This document shows positions 55,194-63,083 of a DNA stretch of 64,000 nt, piece after piece. Origin of the DNA: Oscillospiraceae bacterium (GTDB lineage Bacteria; Bacillota; Clostridia; Oscillospirales; Oscillospiraceae); the NCBI GenBank assembly GCA_031261325.1, contig JAISKH010000007.1, forward strand, positions 1-64,000, in the 5' to 3' direction. The notes beneath the pieces were generated by a model, which did no database searches, was not told where the DNA came from, and saw only the letters and a program-made list of their open reading frames with translations. Position 1 is the first letter of the stretch, and every line of letters starts with the position of its first letter. The position numbers were made by a program, and so were the translations under genes.

Positions 55194-55599
55194 TTCCGCC
55201 TCCAAACTCGCTCAACGCGATTTTCGCCAGCCGAGCCATTCGCGCAACCTCCGCCGCGCGGTCAAGCTGCTCGCGCTTCTCGTCCTTCAGGTATGGGCGC
55301 AGAGCGCGCAGCAGGTCGGCGGTGCCGCTGTCGGACGAATATTCACCCGTCAACCGCCCGATAAGCTTCAGCATTTTCGGGTCAAGCCCGCCGAGCAACC
55401 CCGACAAGCCGTCGCCGCCCGCGTCAGCCTGCGCCGAGCGAGCGGACTCGCCGCCCGAGCCGCCGTCTGAAGCCGCACTCGCGCCGTCGGAAGTGCCGCC
55501 GCCGAACGAACCGCTCAAAGTCCGCGCCAATCCCGCGATTTTCTCCATGTCCTCAGGCGAGGACAGTATCTTGTTCAGTTTGTCGTCAAGCTCACTCAC
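55186..55599 (-). CDS. Conserved hypothetical protein, 137 aa
   Basis: A 137-residue protein with a helical start (SELDDKLNKILSSPEDMEKIAGLARTL), a low-complexity Gly/Ser/Ala linker (about residues 32-65) and a helical core LGGLDPKMLKLIGRL...LLRALRPYLKDEKREQLDRAAEVARMARLAK. The core is a recurring clostridial pattern of unknown function. GTG at 55599 follows AGGGGGTG. Middle gene of a three-gene set. Confidence 0.75.
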   Translation of the reverse strand: MSELDDKLNKILSSPEDMEKIAGLARTLSGSFGGGTSDGASAASDGGSGGESARSAQADAGGDGLSGLLGGLDPKMLKLIGRLTGEYSSDSGTADLLRALRPYLKDEKREQLDRAAEVARMARLAKIALSEFGGGNV

Positions 55600-55623
55600 G
55601 GCAGCACCCCCTAAAATCGTATG

Positions 55624-55878
55624 CTATTTCATCAGCTCTCGCAGCGTCTCCGCGAGCCGCGCGCCCTCCGGCGTGCTGAGAATACCCGAGATTGCGCCCG
55701 AAACCGTTGTCATGTCGCCCTCGTCGAACGCCTTAGCGATGGACGTGCCGTCCAGCTTCTGCCGTATCGCCTTGCCGTCGTCGGAGTTCGCGAGCGACTC
55801 CAGCGCCGACTTCTTCTCCAGCAGCTTCGCCGCCTGCGGATTGTCAAACAACGCGCCGAGCGGATTGTTGTCTTGCAT
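55624..55878 (-). CDS. Conserved hypothetical protein, 84 aa
   Basis: An 84-residue helical protein, MQDNNPLGALFDNPQAAKLL...SISKAF-type (SIAKAFDEGDMTTVSGAISG) ending TPEGARLAETLRELMK. It resembles the small partner usually encoded before the 137-aa type protein in Clostridia. ATG at 55878 is preceded by GGTGGTGAT. No catalytic motif or membrane segment. It is first in the three-gene set, 24 bases before the next start. A role in envelope or spore structure is only a guess. Confidence 0.72.
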   Translation of the reverse strand: MQDNNPLGALFDNPQAAKLLEKKSALESLANSDDGKAIRQKLDGTSIAKAFDEGDMTTVSGAISGILSTPEGARLAETLRELMK

Positions 55879-55984
55879 TGCATATCACCACCAAATAGTT
55901 TTTCTGCCACTACTTTCAGTATATTCACGGAGCGACTGATTGCTACACGCAAAAAAAATATTTATAAGAAAGTTATAAAACGTC

Positions 55985-56013
55985 TTGACAAACGCCAAAA
56001 CTGGTGATATTAT
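55985..56013 (+). promoter_or_regulatory. Promoter of the 65-aa membrane peptide
   Basis: TTGACA, 17-nt spacer, TATTAT, 31 bases before the GTG start; divergent from the three-gene set. Confidence 0.85.
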
Positions 56014-56044
56014 GTAACCATAAACAAGAAAGAGGGTCGTTACC

Positions 56045-56242
56045 GTGACGCAGGGAAAACAAAAACTCTTGTATATTATATTACTGTTCATGCTTGTTGT
56101 ATTTCTGATAATGGCGATTGCGCCGGAATTTAACCTATCCTCCGCATTGAGCGCGGAGACGCAAGGGCAGAGCATCAGCGACGTGCGAACTCGCTCGCAT
56201 ACTGATGTAACGATTGCGGAACCCGACGGCAAGTGGCTGTAA
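56045..56242 (+). CDS. Small single-span membrane or secreted peptide, 65 aa
   Basis: A 65-codon gene with its own consensus promoter, a GAGGG ribosome site eight bases before GTG, and an intrinsic terminator, so it is very likely real despite its size. Residues 6-26 (KLLYIILLFMLVVFLIMAIA) form a membrane helix or signal peptide, followed by about 39 polar residues (LSAETQGQSISDVRTRSHTD). I do not recognise a family. Possible roles are a membrane regulator, a secreted signal peptide or a toxin-like peptide; none is shown. Confidence 0.75.
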   Translation: MTQGKQKLLYIILLFMLVVFLIMAIAPEFNLSSALSAETQGQSISDVRTRSHTDVTIAEPDGKWL

Positions 56243-56246
56243 CAAC

Positions 56247-56277
56247 AAAACGCGACGTGCAATGCACGCCGCGTTTT
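56247..56277 (+). terminator. Terminator of the 65-aa peptide gene
   Basis: Stem AAAACGCG...GTGC/GCAC...CGCGTTTT with loop AAT, right after the stop. Confidence 0.8.
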
Positions 56278-56293
56278 ATATTTTAGGTACAAA

Positions 56294-57034
56294 TCAACCG
56301 TTCGGCGGCACAAATAACGCCGCGTCAGGCACAGCAAGGTTACATTCGCCCGTCGTCATCTTGTAAATCTGCTCCTCGCCGTCATAACTCACCGCGCCGA
56401 CGAGCAGCCCGAGCGAAACCGAGACATAACACGTCGTCGAATACCCGAACTCGCCGGAGGTAAACGTTACATAGACGCAATCGTCGCCGTTGTAATCCGC
56501 GTAACCCGCGTCACTAATGGCGGTGGGGTCAAGCGCAACAACGTCCTCATACGTCAGCAGCATCGCAAATTCGTCTGCGGCAGAGCGCATGTCGGCAACT
56601 TCGCCGATATACGGCTCGCGGTCGCCCGTGTACCAAATGTACAGCTTGCCGCCCGAAATCACAATGTTGCGCGTTATGCCGCCTGCGGTGCGGCGCAGCG
56701 AAAATGAACCGTCCGACACGGCGGAGGACAGGTTGTAAACGGCGTTGCCGTCCGCCCAAAAGTTCTCAATCATAATGTCGCGCGAATAGTAGGCGGGGCG
56801 CGAAAGCGTTGCAATTACACGCTGAACGTTGCTCGTCGTGACCGCGATGCGCGCGGGACCCGAGCCGTTATCCGTAACACTCTCGGGCGGCGCGGAACCC
56901 TGAACCGACGTGTCGGGCAGGGGGAACTCGACAGGCACGCGCTGCGCCGCACCGATAATCAGCATAATAATCGAAATCACCGCGATAAACGCCACGGCGA
57001 ATCCCGCAAGCCCAAAAACGCGCTTATAGCTCAT
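56294..57034 (-). CDS. Membrane-anchored extracellular protein of unknown function
   Basis: A 246-residue protein with an N-terminal membrane anchor (VFGLAGFAVAFIAVISIIMLIIGAA) and an extracellular part of mixed strands: YSRDIMIENFWADGNAVYNL, ISGGKLYIWYTGD, YADYNGDDCVYVTF. The repeated 'reading of state' layout resembles LolA/lipoprotein-like barrels, but I assign no function. Its ATG at 57034 overlaps the end of the WecA/TagO gene by 11 bases, so it is made together with that enzyme and may act in wall polymer assembly (inference). Confidence 0.78.
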   Translation of the reverse strand: MSYKRVFGLAGFAVAFIAVISIIMLIIGAAQRVPVEFPLPDTSVQGSAPPESVTDNGSGPARIAVTTSNVQRVIATLSRPAYYSRDIMIENFWADGNAVYNLSSAVSDGSFSLRRTAGGITRNIVISGGKLYIWYTGDREPYIGEVADMRSAADEFAMLLTYEDVVALDPTAISDAGYADYNGDDCVYVTFTSGEFGYSTTCYVSVSLGLLVGAVSYDGEEQIYKMTTGECNLAVPDAALFVPPNG

Positions 57035-58241
57035 CGTTATCTTCGGGCAAAGCCGCGTCGTCGTCGCTTTGGGTCGCGTCCGCTTCAGGCAAATCCTCCT
57101 GCGGCGCAACGGCTTCGCCGCAATCGTCAGCCTCGTCATCAACTACCGACGAAACAGCCGCGCCAACGCGCGCCGCACCAACTTTCGCGCCGCGCAAGCT
57201 GCGCCACAGGAACCCCGCAATCACCGCCGCAATTGCAATTGCAATCACAAGTATAATCGCGCGCATTTCACCGCTGGTTGTAATGACGACGGCGGCAAGC
57301 CCCAAAATCGCGCTCACGGAGTACAAAATCGCAACCGCCTGCTTCTGCGAAAGCCCCATGTCAATGAGCCTGTGGTGAAAGTGACCGCGGTCACGGTGCA
57401 TGGGGTGCTGCCCGCGCAGCACGCGCCGAATGATTGCCATGCCCGTGTCAAACAGCGGCAAACCGATGACGAGGAACGGCACGGCGAACGAAACAATGGC
57501 ATAGAATTTGAACAGCCCGAGTATGGAAACCGTTGCGAGAGCGTAACCTAAGAGCAACGCGCCCGTGTCGCCCATGAAGATTTTCGCGGGGTTCAGGTTG
57601 AACGGCAGGAAGCCGATGCACGCGCCGCAGAGTGCAGCCATCATGACGGCGACATTCAGTTCTGACACCAAAAGTGATATAATAAGCATAGTCACGGACG
57701 AAATCGCGGACACGCCGCACGCCAAGCCGTCAAGCCCGTCGATGAGGTTCACGGAGTTCGTTATGACGATAATCCACATGACCGTCACGGGTATGCTCGC
57801 CCAGCCGAAGAAGATGTACTGCGACTGACTGAAGATATTCGGGTTCGACAGCACCTCAATCACGATGCCGTGGCGCACGGCGATAAGCGCCGCAAACACT
57901 TGCGCCGCAAGCTTTACGTACCACTTGAGCGACACAATGTCGTCGATTACGCCCGATATTACGATGACGACCGCGCCGAGCAGAAGCCCCTGAACCTGCC
58001 GCGAAACGTCCGCAAACAGCAGCACCGAGAACAGGAATCCGAGGAAAATCGCGAGTCCGCCGAGGCGAGGAATCGGGTGGTCGTGCACGCGCGTCTCGTC
58101 CTTGGGCACGTCAATCGCGCCGACCTTGTTCGCGAACGCGCGGACAATCGGCGTGGCGGCGAAGCAGACGACCGCCGCAGAGATAAGCGCGAGCGCGATT
58201 TGGAAGTAAAGCTCGGGTGAATATTTGAATATTATGGGCAT
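57024..58241 (-). CDS. WecA/TagO-type undecaprenyl-phosphate sugar-1-phosphate transferase
   Basis: A 405-residue membrane enzyme of the MraY/WecA family that loads GlcNAc-1-phosphate (or a similar sugar) on undecaprenyl phosphate, the first step of wall teichoic acid or polysaccharide synthesis. Eleven helices, KDETRVHDHPIPRLGGLAIF, ISGVIDDIVSLKWYVK with the Asp-Asp pair, NSVNLIDGLDGLACG, FMGDTGALLLGY and the HFHHRL histidines are all present. An acidic C-terminal tail (DDEADDCGEA...) is added. ATG at 58241 follows GAGGTG. Confidence 0.94.
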   Translation of the reverse strand: MPIIFKYSPELYFQIALALISAAVVCFAATPIVRAFANKVGAIDVPKDETRVHDHPIPRLGGLAIFLGFLFSVLLFADVSRQVQGLLLGAVVIVISGVIDDIVSLKWYVKLAAQVFAALIAVRHGIVIEVLSNPNIFSQSQYIFFGWASIPVTVMWIIVITNSVNLIDGLDGLACGVSAISSVTMLIISLLVSELNVAVMMAALCGACIGFLPFNLNPAKIFMGDTGALLLGYALATVSILGLFKFYAIVSFAVPFLVIGLPLFDTGMAIIRRVLRGQHPMHRDRGHFHHRLIDMGLSQKQAVAILYSVSAILGLAAVVITTSGEMRAIILVIAIAIAAVIAGFLWRSLRGAKVGAARVGAAVSSVVDDEADDCGEAVAPQEDLPEADATQSDDDAALPEDNDEL

Positions 58242-58344
58242 AGGCACCTCATTTAACGCGACTTCCGCAAGCTTTTTAACTACTTTCGGAAGAAATTCGA
58301 CTACTATTTCAAGTTATTTTGTGGTTTTCAGCGCGAGTATGCGA

Positions 58345-58377
58345 AAAGCGCATAAATATTCACTATTTATGCGCTTT
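58345..58377 (-). terminator. trpS terminator
   Basis: Perfect 14-bp stem AAAGCGCATAAATA/TATTTATGCGCTTT with a 5-base loop, six bases after the trpS stop on the minus strand, then TTTTCGC. Confidence 0.8.
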
Positions 58378-58382
58378 CCGAA

Positions 58383-59387
58383 TTATTTCTTAACGAAGCC
58401 GACCTTTTGGTAAACGTCGCGTAGCGTCTTGTTCGCGGCATAGGACGCGAGAGCCGCGCCGTCCGTGTAAATCTTTTCGAGATACGACCTGTCGTCAAGC
58501 AGGCGCGTCGCCTCCTCGCGAATCGGTCGCAACGTCTCAACGACGGCTTCGCCGACGGCGGCTTTGAACGCGCCGTAACCCTTGCCGTCAAACTCCGTCT
58601 CAATCTCGGCGAACGGCTTGCCTGTGCAGACGGAGTAAATTTGAATGAGGTTGGACACGCCGGGTTTCGTCTCGGGGTCAAACCGAACGGACGTGTCGCT
58701 GTCCGTGACGGCGCGCTTGAACGCCTTCATTATGTCCTCCGGCTTGTCCAGCAGACAGATGCAGCCGCCGTTGTCCTGCTCGGACTTCGACATTTTGTTT
58801 TCGGGTTCCTGCAAGCTCATGACGCGCGCGCCCGCTTTCGGAATGAACGGCTCGGGCAACTTAAACGTGTCGCCGTAGATGTGGTTGAAGCGCGTCGCGA
58901 TGTCGCGGCAAATCTCGACATGCTGCTTCTGGTCCTCACCGACGGGGACGAGGTCCGCCTGATAAATCAGTATGTCCGCCGCCATGAGCGACGGGTAGGT
59001 GAACAATCCCGCGTTGATATTGTCGGCGTTTTTGGCGGATTTGTCCTTGAACTGCGTCATGCGCGAAAGCTCGCCAAACATGGTGTAGCACGACAGCACC
59101 CAGCCAAGCTCCGCGTGCGCGGGCACGTGCGACTGGATAAACAGCACGTTCTTTTCGGGGTCAAGCCCCGCCGCGACGTATTGCGCAATCTGTTGCAGCG
59201 TAGTCTCCCGCAGCGTGTCGGGGTCCTGCCGCACGGTTATCGCGTGCAGGTCGGCGAGCATGTAGTAACACTCGTACTCGTCCGACAGGGCGACCCAGTT
59301 CTTTATCGCGCCGATGTAACTGCCGAGCGTCAGCGCGCCGGAGGGCTTTATGCCCGATAGGATTATCTTTTTATCCGCGTTGTCCAT
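58383..59387 (-). CDS. trpS: Tryptophanyl-tRNA synthetase
   Basis: A 334-residue class I synthetase charging tRNA-Trp. The HIGH-like element is in SGIKPSGALTLGSYIGAI and the KMSKS loop is ENKMSKSEQDNGG. Length is standard if ATG at 59387 is used; a longer frame enters the upstream aminotransferase gene and is not real. The start lies one base after the aminotransferase stop, so they are co-transcribed. No T-box leader is visible; the shared promoter is at 60633-60661. Confidence 0.96.
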   Translation of the reverse strand: MDNADKKIILSGIKPSGALTLGSYIGAIKNWVALSDEYECYYMLADLHAITVRQDPDTLRETTLQQIAQYVAAGLDPEKNVLFIQSHVPAHAELGWVLSCYTMFGELSRMTQFKDKSAKNADNINAGLFTYPSLMAADILIYQADLVPVGEDQKQHVEICRDIATRFNHIYGDTFKLPEPFIPKAGARVMSLQEPENKMSKSEQDNGGCICLLDKPEDIMKAFKRAVTDSDTSVRFDPETKPGVSNLIQIYSVCTGKPFAEIETEFDGKGYGAFKAAVGEAVVETLRPIREEATRLLDDRSYLEKIYTDGAALASYAANKTLRDVYQKVGFVKK

Positions 59388-59388
59388 T

Positions 59389-60600
59389 TTACTTTTTCTC
59401 CAATCCGGTTTTCTCCAAGCCATACTCTTCCGCGAGCTTTGAGAAGCCGGGCAGAGAATGCTCAATCGTTGATTTCCCGACGCAGTAGGCGATGCGCACG
59501 TACCCGGGGCAGGCGAAGCTCGTGCCCGGGACGAAGAGTATATTGTGCTTTTTCGCCGCCGCGACGAACGCCTTGTCGTCGCCGTCGGGTACCTTGACCC
59601 ACATATAGAACGCGCCCTGCGGGAGCACGCAATCGAACCCGAAGCTTGTGAGACTGTCGTACAGCAAGCGGCGGTTCGCGTCATACGCGCCGATGTCGGT
59701 CTGCGCGCTGACGCAACGCTCAACCGCGAGCTGTAGCAGACTCGGCGCGTTGACGAAGCCGAGGACGCGCGTGGCAATCGACGCGGCGTCGAATATGAGT
59801 TGGTACTCGTCAAGCTCGCTCGGTACGACGATGTAACCGATGCGCTCCCCGGGGAGCGACAGCGACTTCGACCACGAGTAGCACACGAGCGTGTTGCGGT
59901 AGTACTTCGTCACATACGGGACGAACGCGCCGTCATACGCCAGCTCGCGGTAAGGCTCGTCCGAGATGATGTAAATGGATGTGCCAAGCTCCGTCTGCTT
60001 TGCCTCGAGCGCGGCGGCGAGAGCTTTGAGCGACGCTTCGGAGTAGACGACGCCTGTCGGGTTGTTGGGGGTGTTGATGATGACCGCCTTGGTTTTTTCG
60101 GTTACGGCGGCGGCAATTTTCGCGGTGTCTGGTTGAAAGTCCGCGGGATTTGCGGGGACGACGACGAGCTTGCCGTCATAGTTGCCGACGTAGTTGCCGT
60201 ATTCGACGAAGTAGGGCGAAATGGCGATAACCTCGTCGTCGGGGTTCAGCAGCGTTTTTAGCACGACGTTTAAGCCGCCAGCCGCGCCGACGGACATGAT
60301 GATGTTATCCGCCGAGAACGACACGCCGTGCGCGCCGTTCAGGAAGTCCGCGACGGCGGAACGCGTTGACGGGAAGCCCGCGTTCGACATGTAGCCGTGT
60401 ATCTCGGTCGGCTCGACGCTTTCAAGCACGTCAATGAGCGCGCTTTTAACAGCGGGGGGCGACGGGAAGTTCGGGTTGCCGAGCGAGAAGTCGAACACGT
60501 TTTCGCGCCCGTATTCGGCGGCGAGACGGTTGCCCTCCTCAAACATGGCGCGTATCACGCTGTTATTTTGCGTGAGCTTTATCATTTTGGACGAAATCAT
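59389..60600 (-). CDS. Class I/II PLP aminotransferase
   Basis: A 403-residue fold-type I aminotransferase, aspartate-type. FDFSLGNPNFPSPPAV, SVGAAGGLNVVLKTLL, NTPNNPTGVVYS, ISDEPYRELAYDG and the PLP lysine in SWSKSLSLPGERIGY are intact. The most likely substrates are aspartate, aromatic or branched amino acids; the sequence does not settle this. ATG at 60600 follows GGAGTG. It shares a promoter with trpS, lying between obg and trpS. Confidence 0.94.
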   Translation of the reverse strand: MISSKMIKLTQNNSVIRAMFEEGNRLAAEYGRENVFDFSLGNPNFPSPPAVKSALIDVLESVEPTEIHGYMSNAGFPSTRSAVADFLNGAHGVSFSADNIIMSVGAAGGLNVVLKTLLNPDDEVIAISPYFVEYGNYVGNYDGKLVVVPANPADFQPDTAKIAAAVTEKTKAVIINTPNNPTGVVYSEASLKALAAALEAKQTELGTSIYIISDEPYRELAYDGAFVPYVTKYYRNTLVCYSWSKSLSLPGERIGYIVVPSELDEYQLIFDAASIATRVLGFVNAPSLLQLAVERCVSAQTDIGAYDANRRLLYDSLTSFGFDCVLPQGAFYMWVKVPDGDDKAFVAAAKKHNILFVPGTSFACPGYVRIAYCVGKSTIEHSLPGFSKLAEEYGLEKTGLEKK

Positions 60601-60632
60601 AGATGTTCACTCCATGTGTTTTGTTGTCTGGT

Positions 60633-60661
60633 ATTGTAACCCATGAATGGCTTTTTTGCAA
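60633..60661 (-). promoter_or_regulatory. Promoter of the aminotransferase-trpS unit
   Basis: Minus strand TTGCAA, 17-nt spacer, TACAAT, within the 70-base gap after obg. Confidence 0.75.
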
Positions 60662-60670
60662 GGATTATTT

Positions 60671-61957
60671 CTACTTGCGCCACTCGAAATCTAGTGAATA
60701 AACGCTTACTGTGTCGCCCTCGGCGATGCCCATTTCCTCAAGGCGGGCGAACACGCCCGAGTTTTCCAGCGAGCGGTTGAAGAACATGCGCGACTCGTTG
60801 TCCGTGAAGTTCGTGTTCGCGACGAGACGCTGAAGCCATTGCCCCTCGATGACCCACACGTCGTCAAGCACTTCGATTGTAAGCTCCGCCGCTGTGCCGA
60901 GCGTGGGCGCGGGCGGGATATAATCGGCTTCAAACACCGTCATGGGCGGCAGGGCGGCGATGCGCGCGGCTATTGCGCCGACAAGCTCACGCGTGCCCTG
61001 ATGTATCGCGGCGGAAAGCTCAAACACCTCGTAGCCGCGCTCGTTCAGGTATGACTTGAAGTTCGCGAAAACCTCGCTGTCGTCGGGCAGCAGGTCGGCT
61101 TTGTTGGCGGCGACGATTTGCGGGCGGGAGGCAAGCTCGGGGTTATAGCTCTTCAGCTCGGCGTTGATTGTCTCGAAGTCGGTTATGGGGTCGCGCCCCT
61201 CGCTGCCCGATACGTCCACGACATGGACAAGCAGGCGGCAACGGTCAACATGGCGCAGGAAGTCGTGCCCAAGCCCCGCGCCGTCCGACGCGCCCTCGAT
61301 AAGTCCGGGTATGTCCGCCATTACGAAGCTCGCGCCCTCGTCCACGTAGATAACGCCGAGATTCGGGTACAGCGTCGTGAAGTGATAGTCGGCGATTTTC
61401 GGGTGCGCCTTGGAGACGACGGAGAGCAGCGTCGATTTGCCGACGTTCGGGAAGCCGATTAAGCCCACGTCCGCGAGCAGCTTCAGCTCCAGCACAACGT
61501 CGCGTCCCTCACCGGGCAGTCCCGTTTTCGCAAAGCGCGGGGCTTGGCGCGTGGGCGTTGCGAAGTGCTTGTTGCCGTGCCCGCCGACGCCGCCGCGCGC
61601 GAGGACGAAGGTTTTGCCGTCGCCCGTCATGTCGCAGATTATGAGGTTCGTCGCGCGGTCGCGCACGACCGTGCCGTTCGGGACGCGGATAACGAGCGGG
61701 TCGCCGCTCTTGCCTGTGCAGTTTTTGCCGCTGCCGCCGTCGCCGTTTCGGGCGACGTACTTGCGCTTGTAGCGGAAGTCCATGAGCGTGGACATGTGTA
61801 TGTCCGAGCGGAGCACAACGTCTCCGCCGCGCCCGCCGTCTCCGCCGTCGGGTCCGCCTGCCGCGACAAATTTCTCGCGGTGAAACGACACCGCGCCCGT
61901 GCCGCCGTCACCCGCGCGAACGGTAATGTGCGCCTTGTCTACAAATGTTGTTGCCAT
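60671..61957 (-). CDS. obg: Obg GTPase (ribosome-associated)
   Basis: A 428-residue Obg. The glycine-rich N-terminal fold (DGGTGAVSFHREKFVAAGGPDGGDGGRGG) is followed by the G domain with GFPNVGKSTLL (G1), ADIPGLIEGAS (G3) and NKAD (G4), and a C-terminal OCT domain ending YSLDFEWRK. Obg works in 50S assembly and, in Bacillus, in sporulation and the stress response. ATG follows ACAGGAG. It lies 15 bases after the DHHW gene, in one transcript with the acylation pair. Confidence 0.97.
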   Translation of the reverse strand: MATTFVDKAHITVRAGDGGTGAVSFHREKFVAAGGPDGGDGGRGGDVVLRSDIHMSTLMDFRYKRKYVARNGDGGSGKNCTGKSGDPLVIRVPNGTVVRDRATNLIICDMTGDGKTFVLARGGVGGHGNKHFATPTRQAPRFAKTGLPGEGRDVVLELKLLADVGLIGFPNVGKSTLLSVVSKAHPKIADYHFTTLYPNLGVIYVDEGASFVMADIPGLIEGASDGAGLGHDFLRHVDRCRLLVHVVDVSGSEGRDPITDFETINAELKSYNPELASRPQIVAANKADLLPDDSEVFANFKSYLNERGYEVFELSAAIHQGTRELVGAIAARIAALPPMTVFEADYIPPAPTLGTAAELTIEVLDDVWVIEGQWLQRLVANTNFTDNESRMFFNRSLENSGVFARLEEMGIAEGDTVSVYSLDFEWRK

Positions 61958-61972
61958 AATTACTCCTGTTTT

Positions 61973-63076
61973 CTATCTGATTTTGTCTATGCGGTCGATG
62001 AAATCGCCGAATGTCGTGCTGAGTACGTAGTTTATGAATATCACGTCCGCGTCGGGATATTTCAGAATCTCGTCGATTGCGGAGCCTGTGAAGCTGCGTG
62101 GGTCGAGGACTACTATTGTGTCGTAGTGCGGGGCGAGCCACGGGATAAAGCTGTTGGCGTAGCTGTCCTTTATGACGACGGCTGTTTTGCCGTTATTCGC
62201 GTTTGTCGTGATTGCCATGCTGTCACGGTCGCCGCCGAGAAAGACCTGATACGTGGGCTTTTCGCCCTCGGGCGGGAGGTACAGCAGGGGAGGTGAAGTC
62301 TCAATTTCGGGGTTTGCGTAGTAATAGAGCGTGTCGGGCGCGTCCGCGAGCTTTGGCGACGGGGAGAGACGATAGAGGTACCCGTGAAAGCCCGAGAGGG
62401 CGGTTTCGGCGTAAGCTTCGAGCGGCACGGGGTTTAGCCCCGCCGCTTCCGCGAACGCGAGGTAGGCGCAGTACGCGCCGCGCGCCGTCCAATGGTGGTC
62501 CGTGCGGAAGTAGATATACTCGTCCGCGCGCGCTTTAAGCTCGGCATACGCGTCCACGGTGACGACGCCGTATTGGTGCAACTGCTCGTAAACGTCCGCG
62601 ATTGCGTCTCGCTCGGAGTCGGCGACGGAGCGGTAGGTTGCGGGCTGGAACTCAATCTGCGTCGGCGCGAGAATTGAGAACACGCGAACGCTTTCGGGCA
62701 GCGCGTCGCGATAGGCGGTGAGCGCGGCGGCGTAGGCGGCTTCGGTTGCGCGGTTGCGGATAAATATCTCCATAAGGCGGTCGGGGAACACGAGGAGATT
62801 GCCGCGCACCTGCGCGTCCCGCGCTATGCCGGCGAGAGCCGTTACGGAGCGGGACGCGGCGACGAAGTCCGCGCGGTACCCCACGCGGTCGGACAGCCAC
62901 GCCTCAAACGCGGTGTTGAACGTGCCGCCGAGTATGCCGTCGCGCGTCAGCTCCGGGAAGCGGTTGTAGCTGCGGTTTTCGTCCGTCAGCGTTCGCGGGT
63001 CGCGCGGGAAGCAGGTTACGACGACGGCGAACGCCGCGAGGATTATCAGAAATACGGCGATGTTGGTTCTTTTCAT
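61973..63076 (-). CDS. DHHW/AlgX-like exported acylation protein
   Basis: A 367-residue exported protein with an N-terminal anchor (NIAVFLIILAAFAVVVTCF) and an SGNH-type fold. Conserved are FRTDHHWT, LNPVPLEAYAETALSGFHGYL, and VVIKDSYANSFIPWLAPHYDTIVVLDPR with the serine of the SGNH core. Such proteins complete O-acetylation of exported polysaccharide together with an AlgI-type MBOAT protein. ATG at 63076 follows TTGAGGTG. The MBOAT gene ends only seven bases upstream, so they are co-transcribed. Confidence 0.9.
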   Translation of the reverse strand: MKRTNIAVFLIILAAFAVVVTCFPRDPRTLTDENRSYNRFPELTRDGILGGTFNTAFEAWLSDRVGYRADFVAASRSVTALAGIARDAQVRGNLLVFPDRLMEIFIRNRATEAAYAAALTAYRDALPESVRVFSILAPTQIEFQPATYRSVADSERDAIADVYEQLHQYGVVTVDAYAELKARADEYIYFRTDHHWTARGAYCAYLAFAEAAGLNPVPLEAYAETALSGFHGYLYRLSPSPKLADAPDTLYYYANPEIETSPPLLYLPPEGEKPTYQVFLGGDRDSMAITTNANNGKTAVVIKDSYANSFIPWLAPHYDTIVVLDPRSFTGSAIDEILKYPDADVIFINYVLSTTFGDFIDRIDKIR

Positions 63077-63083
63077 ACTCACC

